Source of the DNA: Thermoplasmata archaeon
GTDB lineage: Archaea > Thermoplasmatota > Thermoplasmata > Methanomassiliicoccales > Methanomethylophilaceae
Assembly (NCBI GenBank): GCA_015063185.1
Contig: SUSY01000009.1
Location: forward strand, 1 to 50,319
Direction: 5' to 3'
DNA: 50,319 nt
Each line of letters begins with the position of its first letter. The first letter of the stretch is position 1. Shown in pieces: positions 24,993 through 33,347 of this stretch. The translations under genes and the position numbers were made by a program. The notes beneath the pieces were generated by a model, which had not been told where the DNA came from, did no database searches, and was given only the letters and a program-made list of their open reading frames with translations.

Positions 24993-25920
24993 TTGACTCA
25001 TCTCCTTTTGACTCTTCCTCGTCTGGTTTGTATTCTTCCATATATCTGAAGAGAAGCAACTTGTCCTTCTCCGTTAGAAGGGCCTCCTTGACGGAAACGG
25101 CCAATGTCACCGGACCGCTTGCACCCTTGTATATCTGATAGATGAACGTAAGAACTGAATTCAGATCGTTGTTGTCGATGATCTGTGTGAGGTCATCGAT
25201 GATGATGACCGGCCAGAAGTTGTTCCTGATGTGTTCCATTATCCTGAACATCAATGTGCCCAACGCCTTGATGTCCACATAGTCCTCCTTGGAGGTACGC
25301 GATAATGTGATGTAGCTCGGATCGTCGAGGTTCACCTTGGTCTCGATGGCCTTCTTCCTACCGCCTGTAATGATCAGGACGTCCCCGTTGATACCGCCGA
25401 ATTTGGTGGCCAGATTGTAGATCTTCTCCGGTTCGTCCTCAAAGACGATATAGGATTTCCCATGCATCACCGGGTTGTCGGACACATACTTCTCCACCGA
25501 ACCGGAACCGTCTTTGGACTTCATCAGGAACTTGTACCACTTCGTCTTCTTCTCGACCGATTTTGGAACGTTTGTACAACCCCCTCCGACGAAGTTCACG
25601 GCCTCAAGGACCTCGGTACTGTTGAATGGTTTCTTGATGCTACGAACAATCAGGGACGTGTCCTTAGGGATCTGTTCCCTTCCGTTGAGGATCAGGACGA
25701 TGCGTGTGTTGATCGACTCGTCAAGTTCGTCCACGAACGACATCATACTCTTCTGGTCCACGATGGAATCCAGGAACATGATGTCCGGTTTCCTCAGATC
25801 CAACTCCCTCTTGGCATCATCCCAATTGGAAGCCGTGAACACTTCATGTCCATCTATCTTCAGAATCTCCGTCAGAATAGCAACAACCGACGGATTGTCA
25901 TCGACTATCAGGGCCTTCAT
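24982..25920 (-). CDS. Receiver-domain protein with C-terminal DUF835
   Basis: A 312-residue signalling protein. The N-terminal receiver domain (about 1-120) has the acidic pair in LIVDDNPS, the phospho-acceptor Asp in DIMFLDS and the conserved Lys in SIKKPF. The second half (about 145-295) fits DUF835, a domain found in archaeal sensor proteins, with SYIVFEDEPEKIYNL and FWPVIIIDDLTQII. No DNA-binding domain is visible. Its partner kinase is not in the window. The TATA-like GATTATATTGAT at 25963-25974 is its likely promoter, and paired TAGTTAAC sites lie about 40-65 bases further upstream. Confidence 0.8.
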   Translation of the reverse strand: MKALIVDDNPSVVAILTEILKIDGHEVFTASNWDDAKRELDLRKPDIMFLDSIVDQKSMMSFVDELDESINTRIVLILNGREQIPKDTSLIVRSIKKPFNSTEVLEAVNFVGGGCTNVPKSVEKKTKWYKFLMKSKDGSGSVEKYVSDNPVMHGKSYIVFEDEPEKIYNLATKFGGINGDVLIITGGRKKAIETKVNLDDPSYITLSRTSKEDYVDIKALGTLMFRIMEHIRNNFWPVIIIDDLTQIIDNNDLNSVLTFIYQIYKGASGPVTLAVSVKEALLTEKDKLLLFRYMEEYKPDEEESKGDESNGR

Positions 25921-25962
25921 CCTATTTCCCTCGGATATCTACCGTAGGTCGGTAAGAGCTCC

Positions 25963-25974
25963 ATCAATATAATC
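25963..25974 (-). promoter_or_regulatory. TATA-like box of the receiver-DUF835/enolase operon
   Basis: GATTATATTGAT on the minus strand, about 48 bases before the ATG at 25920. Confidence 0.45.
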
Positions 25975-26006
25975 TAGCCTATCTTTCAATGATAAGTTGT
26001 GGAAGA

Positions 26007-26032
26007 TAGTTAACACTATTATGGTAGTTAAC
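26007..26032. promoter_or_regulatory. Paired TAGTTAAC sites
   Basis: TAGTTAAC occurs at 26007-26014 and 26025-26032, 18 bases apart start to start, each with a palindromic GTTAAC core. The pair lies upstream of the receiver gene's TATA box, where archaeal activators bind, and directly next to the hairpin 26032-26049 (CGCGACC-AATA-GGTCGCG). Confidence 0.4.
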
Positions 26033-26049
26033 GCGACCAATAGGTCGCG
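26032..26049 (-). terminator. Hairpin downstream of L40e
   Basis: CGCGACC-AATA-GGTCGCG, a perfect 7-bp stem, about 50 bases after the L40e stop on the minus strand. It is followed by an AT-rich but not U-rich tract, so assignment as terminator is tentative. Confidence 0.4.
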
Positions 26050-26099
26050 CTGTTATGGTTTCAGAACGCACCCGTAGAACGGATGCACAGGAAACACAC

Positions 26100-26249
26100 T
26101 TACTGCTTCCTGCTCTCCTTAGCCTTAGGCCTAAGGTTGCTGTATCCGCACTTGCGGCACTTGGATGCGCCCTTAGGGTTAGTGGCATAGCAGTTCATGC
26201 AGACGGTCTTGTCAAGGAGTCTGCTCTCTGCCTCTTTAAAACGTGCCAT
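26100..26249 (-). CDS. rpl40e: 50S ribosomal protein L40e
   Basis: A 49-residue ribosomal protein of the archaeal/eukaryotic large subunit. It starts [17 protein letters not shown] and has a C4 zinc site, CMNC and CRKC, followed by the basic KAKESRKQ tail. Length and motif agree with archaeal L40e. This is a reliable sign that the genome is archaeal. Its promoter lies within the TATA-rich stretch near 26270-26290, shared with the divergent C_GCxxG_C_C-like gene. Confidence 0.95.
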   Translation of the reverse strand: MARFKEAESRLLDKTVCMNCYATNPKGASKCRKCGYSNLRPKAKESRKQ

Positions 26250-26283
26250 GGTTTATTCCTCTGAGGCACCCTATAATAATACC

Positions 26284-26293
26284 CTATATAATC
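26284..26293 (+). promoter_or_regulatory. TATA box of the C_GCxxG_C_C-like gene
   Basis: CTATATAATC, about 38 bases before ATG 26326. A second copy-like CTATAATAAT lies just upstream at 26271-26280 and could serve L40e on the other strand. Confidence 0.45.
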
Positions 26294-26325
26294 TTCACCA
26301 TCAAGTACAGCTTTGTGGATTGTAC

Positions 26326-26844
26326 ATGTACGTCCCGTACGATGCCGTGAATTATCCCATGTTTGAAGTATCGGACCATCTCCTATATCCGTTGATAGGA
26401 CCATCCTCATCCATGGACATGGACACGTTGACCAGGCTCGCGGACGAGGGTTACGATTGTGCACAGATAATCATCAAGGCATTCGAAAATGAATTGGGGG
26501 ACTCGTACCCTGCTGCGATGAAGGCCGTATCCTGCATGAGCATGGGTCTCCTCCAAGGATCGTTATGTGGCGCGGTGATCGGTGCATTGACCGTGATCGG
26601 ATTCAAATACGGTGCTGAAACGCCTGATATCTCCTCCAGAGGGCTATGTATGATCAAGAGGGAGATGTTCTTCACGGAGTACAAAAAAAGAGTGCAGGGC
26701 ACCACATGTCCCGAGATCCTCGGCCTCGATGTAAGGAAGAACGAGGACAACATCCGTGCGATCAAGGAGAATCTCTTCACGGACAAATGTCCGCGCATGT
26801 TCATGGATATTATAGAAATCGTAAAGGGGATTATTGGTGCTTGA
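26326..26844 (+). CDS. C_GCxxG_C_C-like redox/metal protein
   Basis: A 172-residue protein resembling the C_GCxxG_C_C family: GYDCAQIIIKAFENELG early on, then AVSCMSMGLLQGSLCGAVIGALTVIGFKYG with the conserved Cys-Gly-Ala core, and further cysteines at RGLC and TTCPEI. The family is thought to bind metal or act in redox chemistry, without a proven reaction. The glycine pair normally found before the second cysteine is changed to MSMGLLQG. ATG 26326 was chosen from the promoter position; upstream frames collide with L40e. It converges on a small membrane-protein gene. Confidence 0.65.
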   Translation: MYVPYDAVNYPMFEVSDHLLYPLIGPSSSMDMDTLTRLADEGYDCAQIIIKAFENELGDSYPAAMKAVSCMSMGLLQGSLCGAVIGALTVIGFKYGAETPDISSRGLCMIKREMFFTEYKKRVQGTTCPEILGLDVRKNEDNIRAIKENLFTDKCPRMFMDIIEIVKGIIGA

Positions 26845-26850
26845 AGCACC
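26836..26850. terminator. Hairpin between convergent genes
   Basis: GGTGC-TTGAA-GCACC overlaps the stop of the plus-strand gene and ends 3 bases before the stop of the minus-strand gene. Probably limits both transcripts. Confidence 0.45.
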
Positions 26851-26852
26851 GT

Positions 26853-27059
26853 TCACTTCTTAACGAGCAATGCCGTCGCGATGATCAACGCAGAGAACAC
26901 CAACGCCACGGAGTTGATCACTGCGTATCCGTTGTCGATCACGCTTGCGACCCACTCGAAGATGAAGGTGAACACCAACAGGAATACGACCATCACGAGC
27001 ACGAGTGCCAATAACAGCAAAAGAAGCGTTGCAAGATCTGCAAGTCTCTTATTGTCCAT
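26853..27059 (-). CDS. Small two-helix membrane protein
   Basis: A 68-residue protein with two long hydrophobic helices (about 9-35 and 42-65) and a Lys-Lys end. MDNKRLADLATLLLLL begins it; GGAGGG lies 5 bases before the ATG, so the start is well supported. No family recognised. Its function is unknown. Confidence 0.65.
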   Translation of the reverse strand: MDNKRLADLATLLLLLLALVLVMVVFLLVFTFIFEWVASVIDNGYAVINSVALVFSALIIATALLVKK

Positions 27060-27126
27060 CCATACCCTCCTATTGCTAATATTATGATGGATATTAGAAA
27101 GTGTCGGAGATTCATCGAATCTCTAT

Positions 27127-28086
27127 TCACTCGACTAACAACGATGCCTGACACATGTGGTCCCTGATCTGTTCGGGTATCGTAGGGGAGGACATCTCAT
27201 GGACCACGAACTCCGGACCCATACGTTCGACATAATCCTTCACATCCGGATTGGTGAAAGGACGATGCTGATCGATCATAGTGATGCGTGAATATGCCTT
27301 ACTCAAACGCTCGTCCAGAGGAAGTTCATGACCCGTCGGATCGGCCGTAGCATCTATGAGACGTGCAGATGTGTTGACATGCAGATGCATTGCGATCAAT
27401 CTGTCATAGAATTCATCGGGATACGAATCCGCACACTCGTTCAGAATTGTCAAAGCAGCATTTTCGTCCGTGGAACGACCGGATGAGAACAGTATGTGAC
27501 CTGTATCCAAACATATGCCCCAATCATCGAACTCCAATTCCGATTCCAACATATCATGCAAAGAACCGTCCAACAATCTCATCCCTGGCCACCAGGTGTT
27601 CTCCAAGGCAATGGTGAACGGCGGTTCACCATCAGGAAACTCGGATACGACCTCGTTGAGGATACTTATCAAAGTGGAAACGACCTTCTCATCGGAATCA
27701 GAATATGTTGTCGAAAGGAGCTCATTGATATTGGCACTACAAGCATGTAAAACACCGTACATAGGCTCCATGGGATCTGCCACACGGAGTGCAAGACGTA
27801 AGGAATCCACGATATCTTTTCTGTCCAAACCATAATGGCGGAACCTAATGTCATCCGATTCAAGCCCAGGAACGACTGGTCTCGTACCGGTGGCGGGCCC
27901 ATACCAATCGATAGCGAACGGAAGGTGGACGGAAGTGACATATTTGGCGAGTCTTGCGTCAACCCTCCCATACCCGGTAAGCAGTTCCAATCCGTCCACA
28001 TATGACTCATCGGAACCGACCACGGAACACGCATGGTCTATCTCCTCCTGCATATGGTAGACGGAAATATTGAATAGGTTTCTCAT
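27127..28086 (-). CDS. Xylose-isomerase-like TIM-barrel protein
   Basis: A 319-residue protein of the AP_endonuc_2/sugar-phosphate isomerase fold. Metal-site-like motifs are FTIALENTWWPG, WGICLDTGHILFS, AMHLHVN and the final FVVHEMSS. These match the Glu, Asp-His, His and Glu positions of the barrel. Substrate is not evident (sugar isomerase, epimerase or endonuclease IV-like are all possible). ATG 28086 was chosen since GAGGT lies 4-5 bases upstream and it follows the DUF4443 stop by 7 bases. It ends the metK operon. Confidence 0.75.
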   Translation of the reverse strand: MRNLFNISVYHMQEEIDHACSVVGSDESYVDGLELLTGYGRVDARLAKYVTSVHLPFAIDWYGPATGTRPVVPGLESDDIRFRHYGLDRKDIVDSLRLALRVADPMEPMYGVLHACSANINELLSTTYSDSDEKVVSTLISILNEVVSEFPDGEPPFTIALENTWWPGMRLLDGSLHDMLESELEFDDWGICLDTGHILFSSGRSTDENAALTILNECADSYPDEFYDRLIAMHLHVNTSARLIDATADPTGHELPLDERLSKAYSRITMIDQHRPFTNPDVKDYVERMGPEFVVHEMSSPTIPEQIRDHMCQASLLVE

Positions 28087-28093
28087 CTGGACC

Positions 28094-28678
28094 TCAGAAC
28101 AACTCGAAAGCTGCGGATAGAGCGGCGTTGATAGCGGAGACCTTGTTATCTGCACTTCCGATGATGATTATGTCCTCATCGACCATGCCACTGACCTCCT
28201 TGATGTGTGCCGCAACATCGGGTTCGTTCTCGTCAATGCTCCAATCCGGCGGTAGGATCAATTCCCCATCCCTCATGACGACGGTGGTGCATCCGAGGGC
28301 GCCGGCACGAATACCTGCGTCCCTCTGTTGGAGACCGTTGTCGATCTGTTTGGAAGCATTCTTGACCAGAACTGCCTGGGAGTAGTCCCCAAGGATTATC
28401 TTCGACGCATCGACATCGATGACTCTGATCGGCAATTCAGCAAGATATGCCAGACCGGCCTTGGTGATGGTGATGCCGGTCTGTTTAATCTCGATGAAAT
28501 TGTTCTCCTTCAGGGTGTTCAGGATGCGTCTCATGCTCCCTTCTCCCACTCCGGATTCTTCTGCAAGCCTCTTGCGACCCATTCTCTTTCCGTCGGACAG
28601 GACATACATCGCCCAGTAGACGCTGGCATCCGTGAAACGGAACATTGGACCGTATTGGGGTGCGTCGATAATCTTCAT
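28094..28678 (-). CDS. DUF4443 winged-helix regulator-like protein
   Basis: A 194-residue archaeal protein. The first 75 residues form a winged helix, with RKRLAEESGVGEGSMRRILNTL as recognition part. The rest matches DUF4443 with GALGCTTVVMRDGEL and EVSGMVDEDIIIIGSADN, which may bind a small ligand. The start overlaps the metK stop (TGATG). Coupling to metK makes a role in S-adenosylmethionine or methionine control plausible; this is inference. Confidence 0.8.
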   Translation of the reverse strand: MKIIDAPQYGPMFRFTDASVYWAMYVLSDGKRMGRKRLAEESGVGEGSMRRILNTLKENNFIEIKQTGITITKAGLAYLAELPIRVIDVDASKIILGDYSQAVLVKNASKQIDNGLQQRDAGIRAGALGCTTVVMRDGELILPPDWSIDENEPDVAAHIKEVSGMVDEDIIIIGSADNKVSAINAALSAAFELF

Positions 28679-29913
28679 CAGAACGTCCTGACCTTTCCGT
28701 TGATGATGAGCTCGGTGACCTTGTCAACATTGTCGAGCCAATCGTAGGCGATGGATTCTGCCTCGGCCTTCCACTGGTTGAGTTTACCCTCGTTGACCTC
28801 TTCGGAAACCAACTGCACGCTACAGTTAAGAGGCTGTGATACGGGCTTTCCGATCTGTGAAAGGATACGTACCTTGACCTCCACATCCCTGGAGACCTTT
28901 TCTGCGATGTCATCCGCGATGAGCTTGGACATGACGTTGTAGATCTTTCCGATGTGGGTGATGGGGTTCTTTCCGGAAGTCGCCTCCATGGACATGGGCC
29001 TGTAAGGAGTGATGAGTCCGTTGCACCTGTTTCCACGTCCGACCGAACCGTCGTCTCCCATCTCCTGAGAAAGTCCGGTGACGGTCAGATAGTAGACGTT
29101 GTTGTCGTAGTTGTCTCCAGTGTTGATCTCGAGCTTGAAATCGATGTCCTCTCCGGACTTGTCGATGATGTCGAGAGCGTTCTGCTGTACTCTGTTGTAA
29201 AGGTCCTCGATCGCAGATGCGTAGTGACCTTTGTCAGGAACATACTTGTCAACCATCGCGCAGGCGATGGTCATGGTCAACTTGTTATCGACCCTGGATC
29301 CCATGACCTTGACATCCTGTCCTGTCTCAGGGAGGATCTTCTTGAATGCGGGGGAATTGATCATCTCCTCGGTCTTGAGAACGAGAGTATCGGTGATGGA
29401 ATAGGGGGCATAGCCTACTCCAAAGGAGGTGTCATTTGCGAGGACACCGGAGGTCTTGTAGACACCGGTGAGATCGTCGGATCCCATTCCGAGCTTGGCA
29501 TCAAGGATGATGTCCGAATCAACATCGAGGTTGGGGAAGGTCTGCCTCAGATACTCACGTGCCGCCTTGAGTGCGACAGGCGTGCATGGGAGCTCCTTGA
29601 GCTGGTTCTCGACAGTAACATTGGTGGTGGCACGTCCGACCAGGAGGATGTATGTGGGATCTATGATGCAACCTCCACCGAACTTGGGTGCGGCCATACC
29701 TGCTGCAATCTGAGTCTCGTCTGTGTTGTGATGGAGGACGTGTCCGTACTCCTTCATGTACATCTTACAGAGCGCCCTGGAGACAGTCTCGGCGAGTGCG
29801 TCAGCGACACTGTCAGGGTGTCCGATTCCCTTCCTCTCTACAAGTTCGATCTTTCCGCGAGGGGTAGGGATATCGTGAATGTTCTCGACATAGATGTTCT
29901 TGTCCATTGCCAT
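28678..29913 (-). CDS. mat: Archaeal S-adenosylmethionine synthetase
   Basis: A 411-residue archaeal-type (PF01941) methionine adenosyltransferase making S-adenosylmethionine from methionine and ATP. Family features are VERKGIGHPDSVADALAE, HHNTDETQIAAG, FGGGCIIDPTYILLVGRA and the late GRGNRCNGLITPYRP. Length is right. ATG 29913 has GGAG 8 bases upstream; a second Met lies two codons further. TTTAATATG at about 29963-29972 is the likely TATA box. Downstream genes DUF4443 and the TIM-barrel protein are tightly coupled to it. Confidence 0.95.
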   Translation of the reverse strand: MAMDKNIYVENIHDIPTPRGKIELVERKGIGHPDSVADALAETVSRALCKMYMKEYGHVLHHNTDETQIAAGMAAPKFGGGCIIDPTYILLVGRATTNVTVENQLKELPCTPVALKAAREYLRQTFPNLDVDSDIILDAKLGMGSDDLTGVYKTSGVLANDTSFGVGYAPYSITDTLVLKTEEMINSPAFKKILPETGQDVKVMGSRVDNKLTMTIACAMVDKYVPDKGHYASAIEDLYNRVQQNALDIIDKSGEDIDFKLEINTGDNYDNNVYYLTVTGLSQEMGDDGSVGRGNRCNGLITPYRPMSMEATSGKNPITHIGKIYNVMSKLIADDIAEKVSRDVEVKVRILSQIGKPVSQPLNCSVQLVSEEVNEGKLNQWKAEAESIAYDWLDNVDKVTELIINGKVRTF

Positions 29914-30007
29914 TTTTTCCGCTCCTGACTTTTTCCTATATTATGCGCGATGCATTAGACATATTAAAGGTAGCGTGAAGGTGACGGACCATGCACACGC
30001 GCTAGGG

Positions 30008-30766
30008 TCATATCATCGCGACCATACGGTTAGTATTCTCGACCCTCTCTATGACACGGAATCCCCTACGTTCATGACATAGGATGTCCTCGTCATCACA
30101 TTCCAACATGACGAACTTTGGGCCGATTATACCTTTTGTCGAAGATACGTACCTGTTCGCGAGGGCCATCAGCACAGGTATGAAGACAGATGTCGCCCTC
30201 ATCGAATGTGATAACTGTGCCAGCATCATCATCGATGAAATACCGTGACTCCCCTTTAGACCCAGTGCCCGGTGGGCGAAAGGTGGCAGAGCATTACCTT
30301 CCGGGATCACCATATGGCCAAGACCCAACATGTAGTACCCCAGTATATCGCCATCCCTGGACACCGCCAGGAACGTACGGTATGTTCCATCCTTCTCGCA
30401 ACGTACAGCGTCATCCCTCAACCTAGGTCCGAACGACATCGCATACCCGGACCTGTACCCGTTCAACATCTTCGTGACCGTCTCCATGGAATGGTCAGAC
30501 ATCAACCGCGATAGAGGGATCACCTGGAACTCCAATCCACGGAACACATCCTCGTCCGGAATCTGTACGGCCAGCCCGTACATCCGTCCTTCCCTGTCCA
30601 AATCGTACATGGCATCCATCCCCTCTGACCAAACGTCCCCGTCATCGATCAGTTCCGTGATAACGTCCTCCTTGTGACTGTCATCGATGTAAAGTGCACG
30701 TGACTGCTGATACCCCTTCATTTCAATCACAGATGGCCATGCATGATCGCTATTTCTGTGCCACAC
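30008..30766 (-). CDS. GNAT-like acetyltransferase of unknown substrate
   Basis: A 252-residue protein whose second half resembles a GNAT fold: DGTYRTFLAVSRDGDILGYYMLGL as central strands, LKGSHGISSMMMLAQL in the acetyl-CoA loop region, then FVMLECDDEDILCHERRGFRVIE as the final strand-helix-strand. The N-terminal half is unassigned and may be a degenerate second GNAT domain. The start is uncertain: GTG 30766 fits the promoter position, but GGGAGGT is only one base away; ATG 30721 (MKGYQQSRAL) is the alternative. Divergent from the XRE-CBS gene with the palindrome between them. Confidence 0.6.
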   Translation of the reverse strand: MWHRNSDHAWPSVIEMKGYQQSRALYIDDSHKEDVITELIDDGDVWSEGMDAMYDLDREGRMYGLAVQIPDEDVFRGLEFQVIPLSRLMSDHSMETVTKMLNGYRSGYAMSFGPRLRDDAVRCEKDGTYRTFLAVSRDGDILGYYMLGLGHMVIPEGNALPPFAHRALGLKGSHGISSMMMLAQLSHSMRATSVFIPVLMALANRYVSSTKGIIGPKFVMLECDDEDILCHERRGFRVIERVENTNRMVAMI

Positions 30767-30817
30767 ACCTCCCTATACGGGGAGAGTTTCAGATATGACC
30801 AATATACTTCTACATAT

Positions 30818-30831
30818 ATTCATATATGAAT
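30818..30831. promoter_or_regulatory. 14-bp perfect palindrome, probable operator of the XRE-CBS gene
   Basis: ATTCATATATGAAT reads identically on both strands and overlaps the TATA-like region 18 bases before ATG 30849. It also lies in the promoter region of the divergent GNAT-like gene. The adjacent gene encodes a DNA-binding XRE protein, so autoregulation is likely. Confidence 0.5.
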
Positions 30832-30848
30832 TTTACATAATGTATTGT

Positions 30849-31409
30849 ATGAAATTCCCACCGGCATCGGACATCCGTAAACGCCGTAAACTGTTGGACA
30901 TCACACAGGCAGAGCTGGCTGAAGCCTCCGGTGTAAGCCAGAGTACCATAACCAAGGTCGAACAGGGGAAGATCTCCGCCAGTTACAGCACTGTGGTGAA
31001 GTTGTTCGAGACGTTGGAGAGGATGGGGGATAAGAAGAAGGAGATCCCCATCATGGACATCGCAACGAAGGACATCATCTCGGTACAGGAGGATTCCGGT
31101 GTGCATGAAGCCTTGGAGATGTTGAGGGAGACAGGATTCTCACAGATGCCCGTCCTCAAAGGCGAATCGTCCGTTGGAAGCATCTCCGAGAAGGTCATCC
31201 TCAAGTTGTTGAACTCGGGCAGGAGTATGGACCAACTGTCGAGGATGAGGGTTTCGGAGGTCATGGATGACTCCTTCCCTACGGTCTCCGAAAATTCCAC
31301 GATGGAAGGAGTGTCATCGATATTGAACACCTCCAATGCCGTACTGATTACCCGCAAGGGGAAGATCATCGGCATGGTCACCAGGGCCGACATGCTCAAA
31401 TTGGTCTGA
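30849..31409 (+). CDS. XRE-type transcription regulator with CBS domains
   Basis: A 186-residue regulator. An XRE helix-turn-helix (about 9-60; LDITQAELAEASGVSQSTITKVEQG) is joined to a pair of CBS domains (MDIATKDIISVQEDSGVHEAL and VSEVMDDSFPTVSENSTMEGV...), which usually sense adenosyl ligands such as AMP or S-adenosylmethionine. This architecture is common in archaea. ATG 30849 was chosen from the TATA/palindrome position and the match of MKFPPASDIRKRRK to the family start; upstream Met codons fall within the promoter. The end overlaps RNase Z by 14 bases. Confidence 0.85.
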   Translation: MKFPPASDIRKRRKLLDITQAELAEASGVSQSTITKVEQGKISASYSTVVKLFETLERMGDKKKEIPIMDIATKDIISVQEDSGVHEALEMLRETGFSQMPVLKGESSVGSISEKVILKLLNSGRSMDQLSRMRVSEVMDDSFPTVSENSTMEGVSSILNTSNAVLITRKGKIIGMVTRADMLKLV

Positions 31410-32307
31410 TCGAGGACCTGGTCAACTCGAACGTGTCGAAATCGTTCGCGACGTACGTCTCGGGGAACGTCTCGCGCGCATGTTCCATAAGAACGGTACA
31501 ATCGCTGTACCTGTGGCTGAAGTGGGTCAATATCAAATATCTGGCACCTGCCTCCCTGGCTACCTCCGCCGCCTGACGGCATGTGGAATGCATGTGCTTC
31601 GCGGCACGCTCCTCCTCCCCCACATCGTATGTGGAGTCGTGGATCAGGAGATCCGCACCCTTGGATCCGACCAAAACCGAATCGGCCTGGACGGTATCGC
31701 CCGTATATACGACCGACAGACCCCTCTTCGGCGGGTCCATCACCTGGTCAGGAGTGACACCGTCGACCGTCTCACCATTCTGCAACTTTCCGAAATCCGG
31801 ACCGGGTCTAATCCCCAATGAGATCGCCTTCGCCTTATCGAACGTACCAGGGGTCTCTTTTTCCTCATATCTGTATCCCAGGGACGGAACGCCGTGTACG
31901 GTGGGGAAACAATCCACATGGTGCGTATTGAACTCCAACCTCTGACACCCATCTATCTCAGTTATACGTAACTCGTACTCGTACACGCCTTCACACGCGT
32001 TCAACATGCCCATCACGGCATCGTATGTGCCCTTGGGCCCATACACATCCAACGGATTCTTCCTGCCGGACATGCCCATGGTCTGTATCAGACCCGGAAG
32101 TCCCAGTAGATGATCCCCATGCAGATGTGTGATGAAGATCTGTCCGATCTTCATGAAGGACAGTTTGGACATCATCAGTTGACGCTGGGTGCCCTCGGCA
32201 CAATCGAACAGCGTCACCTTCGGACCCTGTCTGATGGCCACTGCGGACATCGCCCTGTCCTTGGACGGTACTCCCGCCCCTGTCCCCAAAAAAGTGATCT
32301 CCAACAT
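31396..32307 (-). CDS. rnz: Ribonuclease Z
   Basis: A 303-residue tRNA 3'-processing endonuclease of the metallo-beta-lactamase fold. N-terminal MLEITFLGTGAGVPSKDR, zinc motif THLHGDHLLGLPGL, VVYTGDTV, a late HDSTY and LTHFSHRYSD are all characteristic. Length is normal. It follows a 64-residue Cys-rich gene after 3 bases and ends convergent with the XRE-CBS gene. Confidence 0.95.
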   Translation of the reverse strand: MLEITFLGTGAGVPSKDRAMSAVAIRQGPKVTLFDCAEGTQRQLMMSKLSFMKIGQIFITHLHGDHLLGLPGLIQTMGMSGRKNPLDVYGPKGTYDAVMGMLNACEGVYEYELRITEIDGCQRLEFNTHHVDCFPTVHGVPSLGYRYEEKETPGTFDKAKAISLGIRPGPDFGKLQNGETVDGVTPDQVMDPPKRGLSVVYTGDTVQADSVLVGSKGADLLIHDSTYDVGEEERAAKHMHSTCRQAAEVAREAGARYLILTHFSHRYSDCTVLMEHARETFPETYVANDFDTFELTRSSIRPI

Positions 32308-32310
32308 GTC

Positions 32311-32505
32311 TCAGTCTGCACCGAAGTAATCCGGAATCGCACCCTTGGAGAGCTTCTTCCACTCCTTGTAGTGCTTCTTGCAAAGGTGTACGTTCCTGCA
32401 ATCAGGGTTCTTGAGCTCCAAGGAAGTGCATGCGACCTTCTTGTTGCTGAGCGACCTCTCGGATGCCTCTTCGCATCCGATGACCTCACAGATCTCATTG
32501 GACAT
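32311..32505 (-). CDS. Small Cys-rich protein upstream of RNase Z
   Basis: A 64-residue protein with Cys at positions 6, 11, 26, 36 and 42 and a CKKHYKEWKKL segment, likely one zinc site. No family assigned. TTTTAACTAG at about 32527-32536 on the minus strand lies some 25 bases before the ATG, which supports it as the leaderless first gene of the RNase Z operon. An RNA-related role is suggested only by the neighbour. Confidence 0.7.
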   Translation of the reverse strand: MSNEICEVIGCEEASERSLSNKKVACTSLELKNPDCRNVHLCKKHYKEWKKLSKGAIPDYFGAD

Positions 32506-32654
32506 GTTGCGTTCAACCCCACTCTAGTTAAAAACACTTTTCGAACGAGGGGGCATAGGACACCGCACCGGAACGTACTCTCGCACAACCGGTGTCCACC
32601 AAGTAAACCGCTGTTAAGGCAGTGCTTAAACCTATGCACGTCCATACATCGATC

Positions 32655-33302
32655 ATGGTTATCGTAGCACCCTCCATGCTGTCCGCAGATTTTTCCAGAC
32701 TCGGGGATGAACTCGAACGCATTACTGAAGCGGGTGCCGACTGGGCACATCTTGATGTGATGGACGGGATGTTCGTTCCGAACATCACCATCGGACCGTT
32801 GGTCGTTGAGGCCCTCAGACCACATTCAGATATAGTCTTCGACGTACACCTCATGATCCAGGATCCGATCAGGTACGTGGATCAGTTCTCTGCCGCAGGT
32901 GCGGACTACCTCACCGTACATGTGGAAGCGGATGGGGATATCGATGCGGCCATAGACAGGATCGGGGAGCTTGGAAAACACCCCGGGATCTCCCTCAATC
33001 CGGATACCCCAGCCTCTGCCATCGAACCGTTCCTGGACAGGGTGGACCTCGTCCTCGTCATGACCGTACAGCCCGGATTCGGTGGACAGAAGTTCAGGGA
33101 GAACGGCCCGGACAAGATCTCCGAGATCAGAAGAATGGCGGATGCGACCGGAAGGAAAATCCTAATCTCCGTCGATGGGGGCATCAACCGTGATACGGGT
33201 CGCAGATGTTACGAGGCGGGCGTGGACGTACTCGCCGCAGGAAGTTATCTGTTCAAACAGGACGACATGGCGGCCGAGATAGCCATCTGGAAACAGTTCT
33301 GA
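32655..33302 (+). CDS. rpe: Ribulose-phosphate 3-epimerase
   Basis: A 215-residue TIM-barrel epimerase interconverting ribulose 5-phosphate and xylulose 5-phosphate. APSMLSADFSRLGDEL, HLDVMDGMFVPN, FDVHLMI, LVMTVQPGFGGQKF and SVDGGIN are family signatures holding the metal His/Asp ligands and phosphate site. ATG 32655 is preferred because GCTTAAACC at 32624-32632 places a leaderless start there; ATG 32634 is possible. Followed by the 58-residue membrane protein and fen1 on the same strand. Confidence 0.95.
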   Translation: MVIVAPSMLSADFSRLGDELERITEAGADWAHLDVMDGMFVPNITIGPLVVEALRPHSDIVFDVHLMIQDPIRYVDQFSAAGADYLTVHVEADGDIDAAIDRIGELGKHPGISLNPDTPASAIEPFLDRVDLVLVMTVQPGFGGQKFRENGPDKISEIRRMADATGRKILISVDGGINRDTGRRCYEAGVDVLAAGSYLFKQDDMAAEIAIWKQF

Positions 33303-33347
33303 ATCAAGACCGTTACCTATTAACGGACGCAGATCGATTAGCGGGAC

